A DNA stretch of 45,042 nt, taken from the NCBI GenBank assembly GCA_001797275.1, contig MGOY01000002.1:1-45042 (forward strand). Reading direction: 5' to 3'. A program made the position numbers and the translations under genes. Positions within the stretch are counted from its first letter, which is position 1. Every line of letters begins with the position of its first letter. The notes beneath the pieces were generated by a model, which saw only the letters and a list, made by a program, of their open reading frames with translations, was not told the origin of the DNA and ran no database searches. The stretch is from Clostridiales bacterium GWF2_38_85 (lineage in GTDB: Bacteria; Bacillota; Clostridia; Oscillospirales; CAG-382). This document shows, piece after piece, positions 10,011 through 18,503 of this stretch.

Positions 10011-10943
10011 TTATAACATAACGTTGTCATTCGTCGAAAATGTTTTAATATATGTGCCTAAGTTTTCAAAGAATTGTATATTTAAGTTATAAATAACTTT
10101 TCGTCCTTCATTGCGAATTGTTACTATATTAGCCTGCTGCATTAAATCTAAATGATAGAAAATAGAAGCTAATTTTTTATCAAATGCTTTTGCAATTTCA
10201 GTTGTATTCATTTCTCCTTTTTCTTTTAATAAATTTAAAATATTTATACGCAATTCATCACTTAAAACTTTAGTTATAAAATTAAAATCAAAATTTTTAG
10301 GACTATTAATATTGTTTAATTGATCCTCACCTATTATTATATAAGAAATATTATTTAAATAATTAATTGATAAAATTTCTTTATTTACTAATGAAATATA
10401 GTAATATATTTCATTATAATTTGCTTTATTAATATAAAAATCTATATTTTCTTGCAATTTGTTTTCTAAAAGGGTAGTGTATTCAAAATTACTATTATAA
10501 TATTGTTCGAATTTCTTATTTAAAATAATTAATTCATCTATAAGAAGATTCTTATATTGGTTTCTATTAAAGCTAAAATCAATTAGTTTTAGTTTTATTT
10601 GATCTGGTATTATTAGTTTATTAATGATACTAAATATATTATTTATAGATATTGAATTATAATCGATATTATCATTTGAATAAAATTTTAATAATATTTC
10701 AAATAAATCATTGTTTTTGATTTTTTCTGAAATATACTCAAAATTAACAAAATTATTACCGATTATAAGATTATCTAAAAAAGAAATGTCATATTTATTA
10801 GGATAAAAGAACATCCAAAGATCTTTATTTATAGTAATATTAATATTGCAATTATTACTATAATTATTATTATTATTTACAAAGTTATTTTTACAATAAA
10901 ACAAAATATCATAAATATAGTCCTTAATTCTGATATATTTCAT
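10011..10943 (-). CDS. Winged-helix (ArsR-like) regulator with a large N-terminal domain
   Basis: 310 aa. The C-terminal 90 residues carry an ArsR-type winged helix: VLSDELRINILNLLKEKGE, then a helix-turn-helix (TTEIAKAFDKKLASIFYHLDLM), then a wing (VTIRNEGRKVIYNL). The N-terminal 215 residues are Asn/Ile/Tyr-rich and unrecognised. The same architecture occurs in the 350-aa regulator at 18698-19750, so they are probable paralogues. The gene diverges from a set that includes a PqqD-like protein, which it probably controls. The ribosome site is aaaggag. No metal-binding Cys set is visible, so the signal is unknown. Confidence 0.75.
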   Translation of the reverse strand: MKYIRIKDYIYDILFYCKNNFVNNNNNYSNNCNINITINKDLWMFFYPNKYDISFLDNLIIGNNFVNFEYISEKIKNNDLFEILLKFYSNDNIDYNSISINNIFSIINKLIIPDQIKLKLIDFSFNRNQYKNLLIDELIILNKKFEQYYNSNFEYTTLLENKLQENIDFYINKANYNEIYYYISLVNKEILSINYLNNISYIIIGEDQLNNINSPKNFDFNFITKVLSDELRINILNLLKEKGEMNTTEIAKAFDKKLASIFYHLDLMQQANIVTIRNEGRKVIYNLNIQFFENLGTYIKTFSTNDNVML

Positions 10944-11041
10944 ATATAACTCCTTTACTGTTTAAATTGATAATTGTAATTTATTATAACATATTTGAAA
11001 TAAAAAGTATAGTATTTATTTCAAATTAGATGGTGATTTAA

Positions 11042-11497
11042 ATGATTTCATTAGAAAAAATATATATAGAAATTGAAACAAAAAAGCTGTTTGATGTTAA
11101 ACAGCAAAAAAAGGTTCTAAATAATAACTATTTATTAATGAAAAAAAATAATAAATATGACTTTTTTTTATACTCTGATATAAAGAAGGATATTTCGTTA
11201 GCATTAATTAGTATATTCAATAAATTTCAAATTTCAATATATGCTGATGATTGGGATAGTTCAAGTGAACCTAAGTTATACACCTCACTTTTAATAGTAG
11301 CTAATGATAGTAAACATGAAATACTTAATGATGAAAGTTTTAAAAGCAAAAAGTGTTATATATTAATAAATTATAAAAAATATTATTATCCATATATTAC
11401 AATGGAATTAAATAATAATTACTACGATTTAAGAATTGTTTTTGAATTTAATAAAAGTAAAACACTAAAAGAATGGTTAAATGATAATGATATATAA
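11042..11497 (+). CDS. Hypothetical protein, 151 aa
   Basis: Not recognised. It starts at ATG 11042 after a weak ggtgat site and is soluble with no signal peptide. It is Lys/Asn/Tyr-rich, with a short acidic stretch (YADDWDSSSEP) near residue 74. It is the first gene diverging from the winged-helix regulator, and its end overlaps the start of the next small gene, so they are likely co-translated. Confidence 0.55.
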   Translation: MISLEKIYIEIETKKLFDVKQQKKVLNNNYLLMKKNNKYDFFLYSDIKKDISLALISIFNKFQISIYADDWDSSSEPKLYTSLLIVANDSKHEILNDESFKSKKCYILINYKKYYYPYITMELNNNYYDLRIVFEFNKSKTLKEWLNDNDI

Positions 11498-11660
11498 GAG
11501 TGAAGATAGATGTATAATGTGTGGTAAGATTATCCCTGAAGGAAGATATTGTTGTAAAATATGTGAGATAGAAGTGCAAGATAATAAACATAAAATAGAA
11601 AAAACCATAAAAAATCAATATATAGGATTATCAAACAATTATTGCTTTATAGATAAATGA
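11481..11660 (+). CDS. Small zinc-ribbon-like protein, 59 aa
   Basis: The ATG at 11481 (or 11487) lies inside the end of the 151-aa gene. The product has a four-cysteine pattern, CIMCGKIIPEGRYCCKICE (C-x2-C then C-x2-C), like small clostridial zinc-ribbon proteins, followed by a Lys-rich helix. The Cys spacing argues for a real gene. The role is unknown; a metal-stabilised adaptor is a guess. Confidence 0.6.
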   Translation: MIMIYKSEDRCIMCGKIIPEGRYCCKICEIEVQDNKHKIEKTIKNQYIGLSNNYCFIDK

Positions 11661-11745
11661 TGTAAATTTATATAGAAAAATCTTATTTTTTATTTTAATC
11701 ATAGTATACTGATAAATACAAAATTTAGTTAAGGGAAGTATAATC

Positions 11746-12033
11746 GTGAAGTTAAACAAAAATAGCAATTTAACCTATATTAAATCATCAGGATGTGAAT
11801 TAATAATATTTGATAAACAAAATAACACAACTCATATAGTAGATAAATTCGGTATTGAATTATTAAAGTTTATTGATAATAAAAATTTAGATATAAACGA
11901 ATTAATTGAAACTATGAAAAACAGATATCCATCAAATGAATGTATAAATGAAATTAGAAATTATATAAATATGTTATTGAAAAAAGAAATATTAGTTTAT
12001 GATGATGTTATAAATAATACTTTTATTTTATAA
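11746..12033 (+). CDS. PqqD-like peptide-binding protein
   Basis: 95 aa, starting with GTG at 11746 behind aagggaag. The pattern of early beta strands (GCELIIFDKQNNTTHIVDKFG), then IELLKFID and a helical VNELI..-type half ending in short strands, matches the PqqD/RRE fold that holds RiPP leader peptides. A second PqqD-like protein lies at 21155-21418. No radical SAM gene is nearby, so it is either orphaned or serves the enzymes encoded at 18-25 kb. A candidate -10 (tatact, 11705-11710) precedes it. Confidence 0.65.
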   Translation: MKLNKNSNLTYIKSSGCELIIFDKQNNTTHIVDKFGIELLKFIDNKNLDINELIETMKNRYPSNECINEIRNYINMLLKKEILVYDDVINNTFIL

Positions 12034-12089
12034 GGACATATATTACAAAAATAGTAGTTGATTACGATTTACATGAAATATTATTTATT

Positions 12090-12674
12090 ATGAAAATATT
12101 TGAGAAATATATAATAGCATTAACTAATTTAAATGGTATTATACCAATTAAAAAAGTCGTAGAGGTATATAATATTCATTATAATCAATACATTGATATA
12201 GAGAAAATTAAATTATATATCAATATTGATTTAAAACAAAATAATATTTATATATGTAAAAATTATTTTGTACATAAGATAATATTAGTATGCGATGATT
12301 ATGAAGTATATATGAGAAAAAAAAGGGATAAACCTTATTATACACCTAATATAAAAAAACTTCTGAAATTTTATGATATTTACTATTTTGAAAAATCAAA
12401 TCAATACTATAAATTATACAATTATATGTACAATATATGCCATAATAGTGAAATAGTAGAAAAAATAATAAAAGATTTTACAATTCTATATAAGTATATA
12501 AATGATCAAATTGAAATATATCGAATTATTAATATGTTAGGTATTTATTTAGAGGATAAAAAGAAACTTGATGAAGTAATGTATATCTTTAATCAATATA
12601 AAAATACTATTAGATTATGGGAAAATAATGGATTTACAAAATACGAAGATTGTGTCGCTCCTTGTATTAAATAA
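12090..12674 (+). CDS. Hypothetical protein, probably 3'-truncated
   Basis: 194 aa from ATG 12090, which lacks a good ribosome site. The frame stays open upstream to 12042 (ATT), where taagga sits at normal distance, so the true start may be 16 codons earlier with a rare codon. It is Tyr/Lys/Ile-rich, soluble and not recognised. The last ten residues (about 12645 onward) are encoded antisense to a subtilase remnant, so the native C-terminus seems to have been replaced by a rearrangement. Confidence 0.5.
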   Translation: MKIFEKYIIALTNLNGIIPIKKVVEVYNIHYNQYIDIEKIKLYINIDLKQNNIYICKNYFVHKIILVCDDYEVYMRKKRDKPYYTPNIKKLLKFYDIYYFEKSNQYYKLYNYMYNICHNSEIVEKIIKDFTILYKYINDQIEIYRIINMLGIYLEDKKKLDEVMYIFNQYKNTIRLWENNGFTKYEDCVAPCIK

Positions 12675-13072
12675 GCACGTATTTGATATGTGCTAAGTGA
12701 AATATCGTTTTTTTCTACAATTCCCCATTGTAGTATTTAAGCGCATGCTCCAGCTGTTATACCTGCAGCAACACTGGTTCCACTCATAAAACCAAATCCA
12801 TTCGGATAAATACCACCAACATTAACAACTGGTAATACAAAATCAAGTGTTATTAAAAATATTCGAGTTGGTCCCAAGAAAATTTTTTAAAGTAACTCAT
12901 TATTCCTTGTATTATAAGTTCTACAATCAACAGTACCTATTGATGTCGCTGGGACAGTAGTTGTAAAATACGAATCGGGTGCAACGAATTTTACGCTTGG
13001 ATCAATAAAACTCTGTCATTGTAAGGTATATATGATAATCACCTTCCTGCACCATGTCTCCAAAAGCAAGAA
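12645..13072 (-). pseudogene. Remnant of a subtilisin-like protease (C-terminal part)
   Basis: The minus strand closely follows the C-terminal third of the subtilase at 33651-35357. It contains GDMVQEGDYH, DPSVKFV, NVGGIYPNGFGFMSGTSVAA, QWGIVEKNDISLSTYQIRAYLIQG and the catalytic-Ser motif. It is broken by a frameshift after MTEF and by in-frame stops after NNELL and GACA. The Asp/His half is missing. This is a dead third copy of the tandem subtilases. Confidence 0.85.
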
Positions 13073-13209
13073 TTGTCGGAGCGATAGCAAACCACCGAAA
13101 AACACATACTCAGGTATATTAAATAATAGTTTGAATTTTTACGATAAATATAAAATCAATGTTGACTTTCAAACCATAAGCAAAGATGCAATTGATTTTG
13201 TAGAATAGT
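13073..13209. other. Junction sequence between two remnants
   Basis: Subtilase similarity ends near 13072 and the DUF255 remnant begins at 13210. Between them a plus-strand frame ending at a TAG (13206-13208) reads as a soluble tail (about 40 codons, YDKYKINVDF...). It may be the end of a lost gene. Nothing else is recognisable. Confidence 0.25.
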
Positions 13210-14425
13210 TTAAATATAAATCACTTTTTTCATATCGTTTGTTGATGGAAAACATGTGTGGTTTTTACAAATATAAAATGTTGTCATATCATTAAGCAGT
13301 TTATATTCATCTGTCGGTTGAGTGAGAATAATAATATTTGTACCAAATCTCGTTTTACCTTTAATTTTTTCGATATCTGAATACTCCTTTAACACACAAA
13401 CAATATTTTCTTTTGGGTTTTGGTATTTAGACAAAGCTAATAGATAGAAGCTATATCCCGCAGGATAAACTTTTGCTTGTGATGACATGAATTTTAATTG
13501 TTCTATTGCTTTGTCAACATAATTGTTATCATCGGCTAAACTGGATAAGTGGATTAAGTTATATGCCATAAAAGAATTACCGCTTGGAATGGCTCCATCA
13601 TAGGTGTCTTTCGGCTTTAAAATCAATTGTTCGTTATTGTTACCATACAGAAAGAAACCGCTATTTTCGTTGTCATAAAACTCTGATATTGTTATATCAC
13701 AGAGCTGCTTTGCTTTTTCGAGATACTTTGTATCAAGTGTTGTATCATACATATTGATTAAGGCAAATATATAAAATGCATAATCATCAAGAAACCCTGC
13801 ACCCGATTTAACTCCATTTCTGAAGCTGACGAATAAATTGTTATTTGAACACAGATTCTCTTCGATAAAATCAACAGCTTTCTTAGCAATTTGAAGATAC
13901 ATGTCATTTTGTGTTATGCGATACAGCATAGAGAATGCAGCTATCATCAATGAGTTCCAAGATGTCAGTTGTTTATCGTCAAGATGAAGTGTTGTTCGTG
14001 TCTTACGATACTCATAGAGTATATTTAAGCTGTTATTATATTTGTCATCAATTAATGAACCCCTCAATAAATTAGGAATATTCTTTCCTTCAAAATTTCC
14101 TTGCATAGTTATGTCATAATAGTCATCAAACTCTTTACCGACATCGCCAAGGAGCTTAATTGTTTCATTGTAATTGAAAACGTAGTATTTACCTTCAACT
14201 CCATCGCTGTCTGCATCTTGTGCAGAATAGAAACCACCATTTAATGAGGTCATCTCACGTATTATATATTTTGCTATCTTTTCCACTTATCGCTTATTGT
14301 TTGCAGTAATTCGCGAAAACTTATCATACCATATCGAGCAGTCTTCGGGAAGTATGTGCCTGCATAAAACGGTTTTTGATCAGGTGTCATAAAAATGCTT
14401 GTCGGCCAGCCGCCTTCAGCGGTGC
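13210..14425 (-). pseudogene. DUF255/YyaL-type protein with internal deletion
   Basis: Intact members have a thioredoxin-like N-terminal domain followed by an (alpha/alpha)6 domain and exceed 600 aa. Here the minus strand first gives a piece of the N-terminal domain (GGWPTSIFMTP, PFYAGTYFPK, RELLQTI..KW, about 14425-14289) ending in TAG. The frame then changes and the second domain runs from 14286 to 13210 (GGFYSAQDADSDGVEGKYYVF, YDGAIPSGNS). The residues normally linking these pieces, roughly 150-200, are missing, as is the extreme N-terminus. A shortened 358-aa product from a GTG could be made but is unlikely to work. Confidence 0.8.
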
Positions 14426-15077
14426 TGCTTTACTACCTCGGGCTCGGAGAATCTAAAAATATGCTGTCTTGATTTTTGGGCGTTTTTTCGACTGCACATT
14501 TCTTGACAAATCCAATTTAAGGGAGATGACAAATTCAAATTTTCGATTACAAATGGATTTTGCGAGGTAATCAACACTCCGACTATAAAAGTCAGAAAAG
14601 AAAAATAATGCCGAAAGATTATAATAGCTACGATTGTTTACACCTATTATGAATATAGTTAAAACATGAGCGAAAAATTCATTGTTTCTTCTTCTGTGTC
14701 AACATATCACTTGTCTGCAGTAATGCGCCTGTCTTTCAGACAGAAGTTTTATAAACAACACTATTTTTGATCTGTAATTACAGAAAGAGCGCTGTAGCAA
14801 AGGGCAGCTTCAAAAACGAAAAAAAGCAGAGCGAATCAAACCGAAATGGTTGAGAAAGCTCTGCTTTTTTGGTATGATTGAGTTGATGAAAAACAATAAA
14901 CACCGAAGGAGTATTTTCAACAAATAGGAAGATACGTATTCGATTTTGAGATGTGGAACGAGTGTGTATTTAATCCTTAACAAATTGCAACAAAACACTT
15001 GTATTATGGCACAATATGTATTACAATATAGTTATAGAATAGTTTGCCGTAATAATAATTTATGAGGTTATATAGTT
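14426..15077. other. Non-coding, remnant-like region
   Basis: No gene I can support. It has short dyads (ctgtct/agacag near 14730 and tctgtaattacaga near 14770) and one strong hairpin at 14820-14870. Base composition is slightly less AT-rich than the flanks, which fits decayed accessory DNA. Confidence 0.4.
14820..14870. terminator. Terminator-like hairpin
   Basis: aaaaaagcagagc (14820-14832) pairs with gctctgctttttt (14858-14870) around a 25-nt loop. The A and T runs allow it to work on either strand. No intact gene ends here, so it is probably left over from a lost one. Confidence 0.5.
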
Positions 15078-15326
15078 ATGATTTTTCAAATACTAAGTAA
15101 TACAATGGATTATGAATACAGACTTATGGAAACTCATAAAATTTTTGATGAAAATATCGAAAAAATTGTATACGGTATTGAAATCAAGTGGGGTAGCAAT
15201 ATCAAGCAAGTTGAAGATATATCAACAAATAAAGAACAGGTATTAATTTTACTTGAAAAATGTAAATATAATTTATGTTCTCCATATCATATTGAAGAAA
15301 TTATTGAGGATTTTATTTTATTTTAG
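15078..15326 (+). CDS. DUF6514-like small protein
   Basis: 82 aa, ATG 15078 behind gagg at slightly long spacing. The pattern YRLMETHK...VYGIEIKW....VEDIST..EQVLILLEKC...LCSPYHIEEIIEDFI matches my memory of the small clostridial DUF6514 family (function unknown). It ends 15 nt before the hydrolase gene and is probably co-transcribed with it. Confidence 0.6.
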   Translation: MIFQILSNTMDYEYRLMETHKIFDENIEKIVYGIEIKWGSNIKQVEDISTNKEQVLILLEKCKYNLCSPYHIEEIIEDFILF

Positions 15327-15341
15327 AAAATAGGAGTATAT

Positions 15342-17804
15342 ATGTTATCATCTGATTTTATGATCATCTCCCCCAGCACTGAATGGGATATTGAGTTTTT
15401 TCGACCTAATAAAGAGTACAGTCCATTTGACATTGCTTATAATGTTGTTGCTCATAACGAATATATTAATAATTACATTTCAAGTAATAACTCAAAAATT
15501 TATATAAATGAAAAATTAATGTTAAGTAGTTATAAAGGGGGAAGTGATACTTGGCAACGTTGTTTTAAAGCTGTCGAATGTAATTGTGATGAAGTTGCAA
15601 ATATAATCATATATACTTATGAAGCTATACGACTCTGGGTAAATGGAGTACTGGTCTATAATTATCGGTTGTTATATCCATGTAATCTTAAAATTCAATT
15701 AAATAAAGGGATTAATATTTTTTGCCTTGAGTTTTATAGCGGAAAAAGTGAACAAGCGTTTGAAATTCATATTTGTGCTGAAACAGAAAATTTTAATAAT
15801 TCATCATTATCTTTATTTGTTAAAAACAATTATTTAATCGATAATCATAATTGTATTCTTACAGATAAAAATTTAACTTACTCTTATATTGATGAAGATG
15901 AATATATGTTTATATTATCTTGCTGTGATACATCATTGGTGACAGTTTCAAAAGAATACACTTTAGATATTTATGCAAAATATAATCCCGATAACGGTAT
16001 TTATAATGATTATGATACTACAAAAAGTTTATATACATATCAAGGGAAATTCGGTCATATAGAAAAAGTAGATTTGAATTCATTAAGAAACAGCCTGCCG
16101 AATGATGTATATGCCGTACAACTTAGTTTTAGATATACACATAACAAAAAAACTGTTTATTTTAAAAGAGATATAACAATAAAAAACTTTCAAAATTATT
16201 TAAATCAAATATCTAAAATTGTTGGCGAAATGATAGAAAATGAGTCATTAAGCGTATTTGATAAATGGTATTTTGAATACTATTTTGATAAAATTCCTTT
16301 GAGCTTTTGGTATGCTGATATGTGTTCAATACTTATTAAATTAAAAAATCAAGGAATGAATATTGAACTGGAATATAAGGAAAATATTATTCAGAATAAA
16401 AAGAGATTGGTGTTTAAATCAAAACTAGATAGACAATATGAATATATAGAATATGTATTACCTGTAAATTATAATTCATCAAGCAAATATCCGTTATTAA
16501 TTATTTGCTCTGCATATTATCACGATTTCCATTCTCATGAGTTTTATGATCAAAATGAATATATTGTTGCAGATATATCTGGAAGAGGCATATTGACAGG
16601 TAGCTATATAGATGAAGTTCAATTCTTTGAAAGTCTGGAATATATATTATCAATGTGTTCTGTTAACCTTGATAAAATATTCTTAACCGGTTTTTCAAAC
16701 GGTGCATATACTGCATGGACTCTAGCTCAAAATTATCCTGATAGGTTTGCAGGTATTCTGCTTGGATCAGGAACCCCAGATATAGATAAACTAAAAAATT
16801 TGTGCAATATGAAAGTTATAACGCTTTCCTCAAAAGAAGATAAATTATATAAACATACTTACGAAATACCAATTCAGACATTAAATCAATATGGTAATAT
16901 CAACGGTTATATAATAAGTTCTTTATCTCATTCTCAGCTATATTTATGTATCTTCAATAAAGTAATTATAAACGACTTATTTTCTTTCTCGAATAAAAAA
17001 AATAAGGACCAAGTTTTATTTTTAACAAGAGATATAAATCATAATAAAATAGATGATTTAATAATTGAAGAAATTGATAAGAGAAATAATTATGCTGCTG
17101 TACAAATTAAGAGAACACATAAACAGGTAAATATCAATACAATTGGAGTTAAACAAATTTCTTATTATAATGCTTTTGATGATAAATTAATCATAAACAA
17201 AAAAGAAATAAAGACGGAGTCAAAATTAAACTTTTATAAAATATTAGATGATATTGAGGTTAACAAATCATCTTTTATTAAGAATAATTTTACTGGTTTA
17301 GGTTGGGCTCAAGTATATTTAGGCCCATTAGTTGTATGTTGTAATGAAAAATCTATTGTTAATAGTTTAGCGAATTCATTTGCAAAACCATATTCAATGG
17401 GTTATGATACAAATCTAAATGTAAAATATCCGATATTAAAAAATATAAGTAATAACAACACTAACATAATATATATTGATTTTAGAGGAGATAATTATGA
17501 GTACGAAAAAGTGAAAGATATATTTCCAATAAAGTGTTTGGCAGATAGTTTTATCTATATGAATCATGTATATAATTGTGATTATAGCATTATTCAGATT
17601 ATTAAATATCATCACGATAATTATTATGTTTCTGTAACAAGCAACAATGAATCACATTTTAAAAAAAATATTGTTTTTCGCAAGGTTATCCTATCAAGCT
17701 ATACAAACGGATTCAACCCCTACCTAAACTGCGAATCACTCATATTTATGAATGATAAATATTATATGATTAAGTATTATGGGGATGAATTAATAGAGAT
17801 ATAA
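15342..17804 (+). CDS. Large cytosolic serine hydrolase (prolyl-oligopeptidase/esterase-like)
   Basis: 820 aa with no signal peptide or membrane segment. Residues about 1-165 are predicted beta-rich (SDTWQR.F, IRLWVNGVLVY), like a carbohydrate-binding or jelly-roll module. An alpha/beta hydrolase domain spans about 360-560. Its nucleophile motif GFSNGAY puts Ser at 452, and Asp500 (SKEDK) and His530 (SLSHSQ) complete a triad in the right order and spacing. The last 250 residues are unrecognised. The combination resembles S9 peptidases and esterases. Its place 2 kb from the peptide locus allows a role in processing or degrading that peptide, but this is inference from position. Confidence 0.7.
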   Translation: MLSSDFMIISPSTEWDIEFFRPNKEYSPFDIAYNVVAHNEYINNYISSNNSKIYINEKLMLSSYKGGSDTWQRCFKAVECNCDEVANIIIYTYEAIRLWVNGVLVYNYRLLYPCNLKIQLNKGINIFCLEFYSGKSEQAFEIHICAETENFNNSSLSLFVKNNYLIDNHNCILTDKNLTYSYIDEDEYMFILSCCDTSLVTVSKEYTLDIYAKYNPDNGIYNDYDTTKSLYTYQGKFGHIEKVDLNSLRNSLPNDVYAVQLSFRYTHNKKTVYFKRDITIKNFQNYLNQISKIVGEMIENESLSVFDKWYFEYYFDKIPLSFWYADMCSILIKLKNQGMNIELEYKENIIQNKKRLVFKSKLDRQYEYIEYVLPVNYNSSSKYPLLIICSAYYHDFHSHEFYDQNEYIVADISGRGILTGSYIDEVQFFESLEYILSMCSVNLDKIFLTGFSNGAYTAWTLAQNYPDRFAGILLGSGTPDIDKLKNLCNMKVITLSSKEDKLYKHTYEIPIQTLNQYGNINGYIISSLSHSQLYLCIFNKVIINDLFSFSNKKNKDQVLFLTRDINHNKIDDLIIEEIDKRNNYAAVQIKRTHKQVNINTIGVKQISYYNAFDDKLIINKKEIKTESKLNFYKILDDIEVNKSSFIKNNFTGLGWAQVYLGPLVVCCNEKSIVNSLANSFAKPYSMGYDTNLNVKYPILKNISNNNTNIIYIDFRGDNYEYEKVKDIFPIKCLADSFIYMNHVYNCDYSIIQIIKYHHDNYYVSVTSNNESHFKKNIVFRKVILSSYTNGFNPYLNCESLIFMNDKYYMIKYYGDELIEI

Positions 17805-17808
17805 AAAA

Positions 17809-17839
17809 CAAAAGACCATCAAAATATGATGGTCTTTTG
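17809..17839. terminator. Bidirectional terminator
   Basis: caaaagaccatca (17809-17821) and tgatggtcttttg (17827-17839) form a perfect 13-bp stem with a 5-nt loop. It lies between the converging hydrolase and AbrB-like genes. Confidence 0.9.
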
Positions 17840-17854
17840 CTGGTGAGTGAGGGT

Positions 17855-18115
17855 TTATTCGTTAAAATAAGCTAAATGCTTTAAACAATCTTTACATATT
17901 TTTAATTTGCTCTCGCCAATTGGAATCAAATTCTCGGGGATACCACATATACAGCAGGTTTCATGTGTTTTTGAAATTTGCAATGTTTGTTTTTTATTAT
18001 TATAATTAAGATTTAAAATAGTTTTTGTATCAATACACATTTCGCGTCTTATATATAAAGGAATTAGTATTCGGCCAAGTTCATCAATTTTAACTATAAT
18101 TTCATCTGACTTCAT
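17855..18115 (-). CDS. AbrB/SpoVT-like regulator with a zinc-ribbon tail
   Basis: 86 aa. The start at 18115 is chosen because GGAG precedes it and the AbrB swapped-hairpin domain begins at once (VKIDELGRILIPLYIRREM). A second half carries CCICG and ICKDCLKHL, a probable zinc site. Such proteins are transition-state or sporulation-type DNA-binding regulators in Firmicutes. Upstream on the same strand is the structured region 18260-18461; target genes are unknown. Confidence 0.75.
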   Translation of the reverse strand: MKSDEIIVKIDELGRILIPLYIRREMCIDTKTILNLNYNNKKQTLQISKTHETCCICGIPENLIPIGESKLKICKDCLKHLAYFNE

Positions 18116-18259
18116 TAATTTTCTCCACAATAAGTTATATATAACATTCTCAATATCATTATACATAATGTAACATATGATAACAATACCCCAACATTCC
18201 CTCAATGTGGGAAATAGAATCTTTTCAAGCAGCCTTGTTTCCCTATATTCGGTAATTAC

Positions 18260-18288
18260 TTGACATAAAGAAACAGTCGATATATAAT
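18260..18288 (+). promoter_or_regulatory. Consensus sigma-A promoter
   Basis: TTGACA (18260-18265) and TATAAT (18283-18288) are separated by exactly 17 bp, a perfect consensus and the best promoter I found in the window. It fires rightward toward a region with no long gene. A start near 18295 is predicted. Confidence 0.8.
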
Positions 18289-18295
18289 CGACTGT
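18273..18295. promoter_or_regulatory. Palindromic operator over the -10 box
   Basis: acagtcgat (18273-18281) and atcgactgt (18287-18295) form a perfect 9-bp dyad with a 5-bp centre containing most of the -10. A repressor bound here would block the promoter. Possible binders include the winged-helix or AbrB-like proteins encoded nearby, but this is inference. Confidence 0.6.
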
Positions 18296-18328
18296 AAATA
18301 ATGCTTCGGCTTATTATGAGATGAAATT

Positions 18329-18394
18329 ATGAAAGAGGGTTACCAAATGGTGAGCAGCCATCTGGTAATATGTATGTTTATTTGTAACCTATAG
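18329..18394 (+). CDS. Possible 15-21 aa hydrophobic peptide
   Basis: Within the predicted small transcript, an ATG at 18347 sits 7 nt after gaggg and encodes MVSSHLVICMFICNL. An in-frame ATG at 18329 would add six residues. The peptide is short, hydrophobic and has two Cys, reminiscent of type I toxin peptides but shorter than those I know. The start is sequestered in a predicted stem. Evidence is limited to the ribosome site and the strong promoter. Confidence 0.25.
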   Translation: MKEGYQMVSSHLVICMFICNL

Positions 18395-18417
18395 ACATAC
18401 TTCAAATTACTTGTGCA

Positions 18418-18461
18418 CAAAACAAAAGTTTTGGCTTAATTAAGCCAAAGCTTTTGTTTTG
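18418..18461. terminator. Long bidirectional hairpin terminator
   Basis: caaaacaaaag (18418-18428) pairs with cttttgttttg (18451-18461), and inside it ttggcttaa pairs with ttaagccaa. It closes both the minus-strand precursor transcript and the rightward small transcript. Confidence 0.85.
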
Positions 18462-18503
18462 CTGTTTTCTACCGCTACAACGCCGAAGCAATAGCAGTTA
18501 TGT

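Larger units (their letters stand above)
18295..18465 (+). ncRNA. Predicted short structured transcript
   Basis: From the consensus promoter to the hairpin at 18418-18461 a transcript would be about 170 nt. It could fold a UUCG-capped hairpin (about 18296-18315), a stem pairing ttaccaaatgg with ccatctggtaa (18340-18369), a small gtatgt/acatac stem, and the terminator. It could be a small RNA, a leader, or an mRNA for the 15-21 aa peptide inside it. It matches no RNA family I recognise. Confidence 0.45.

Noticed and set aside
12640-12674. The CVAPC end of the 194-aa protein as a peptide core like the CSDWTPC of the precursor
   Set aside because: These codons lie antisense to the subtilase remnant, so the motif is a by-product of a rearrangement.
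14810-14998. Minus-strand 62-aa frame as a gene
   Set aside because: It covers the hairpin at 14820-14870, lacks a ribosome site and has no recognisable motif.
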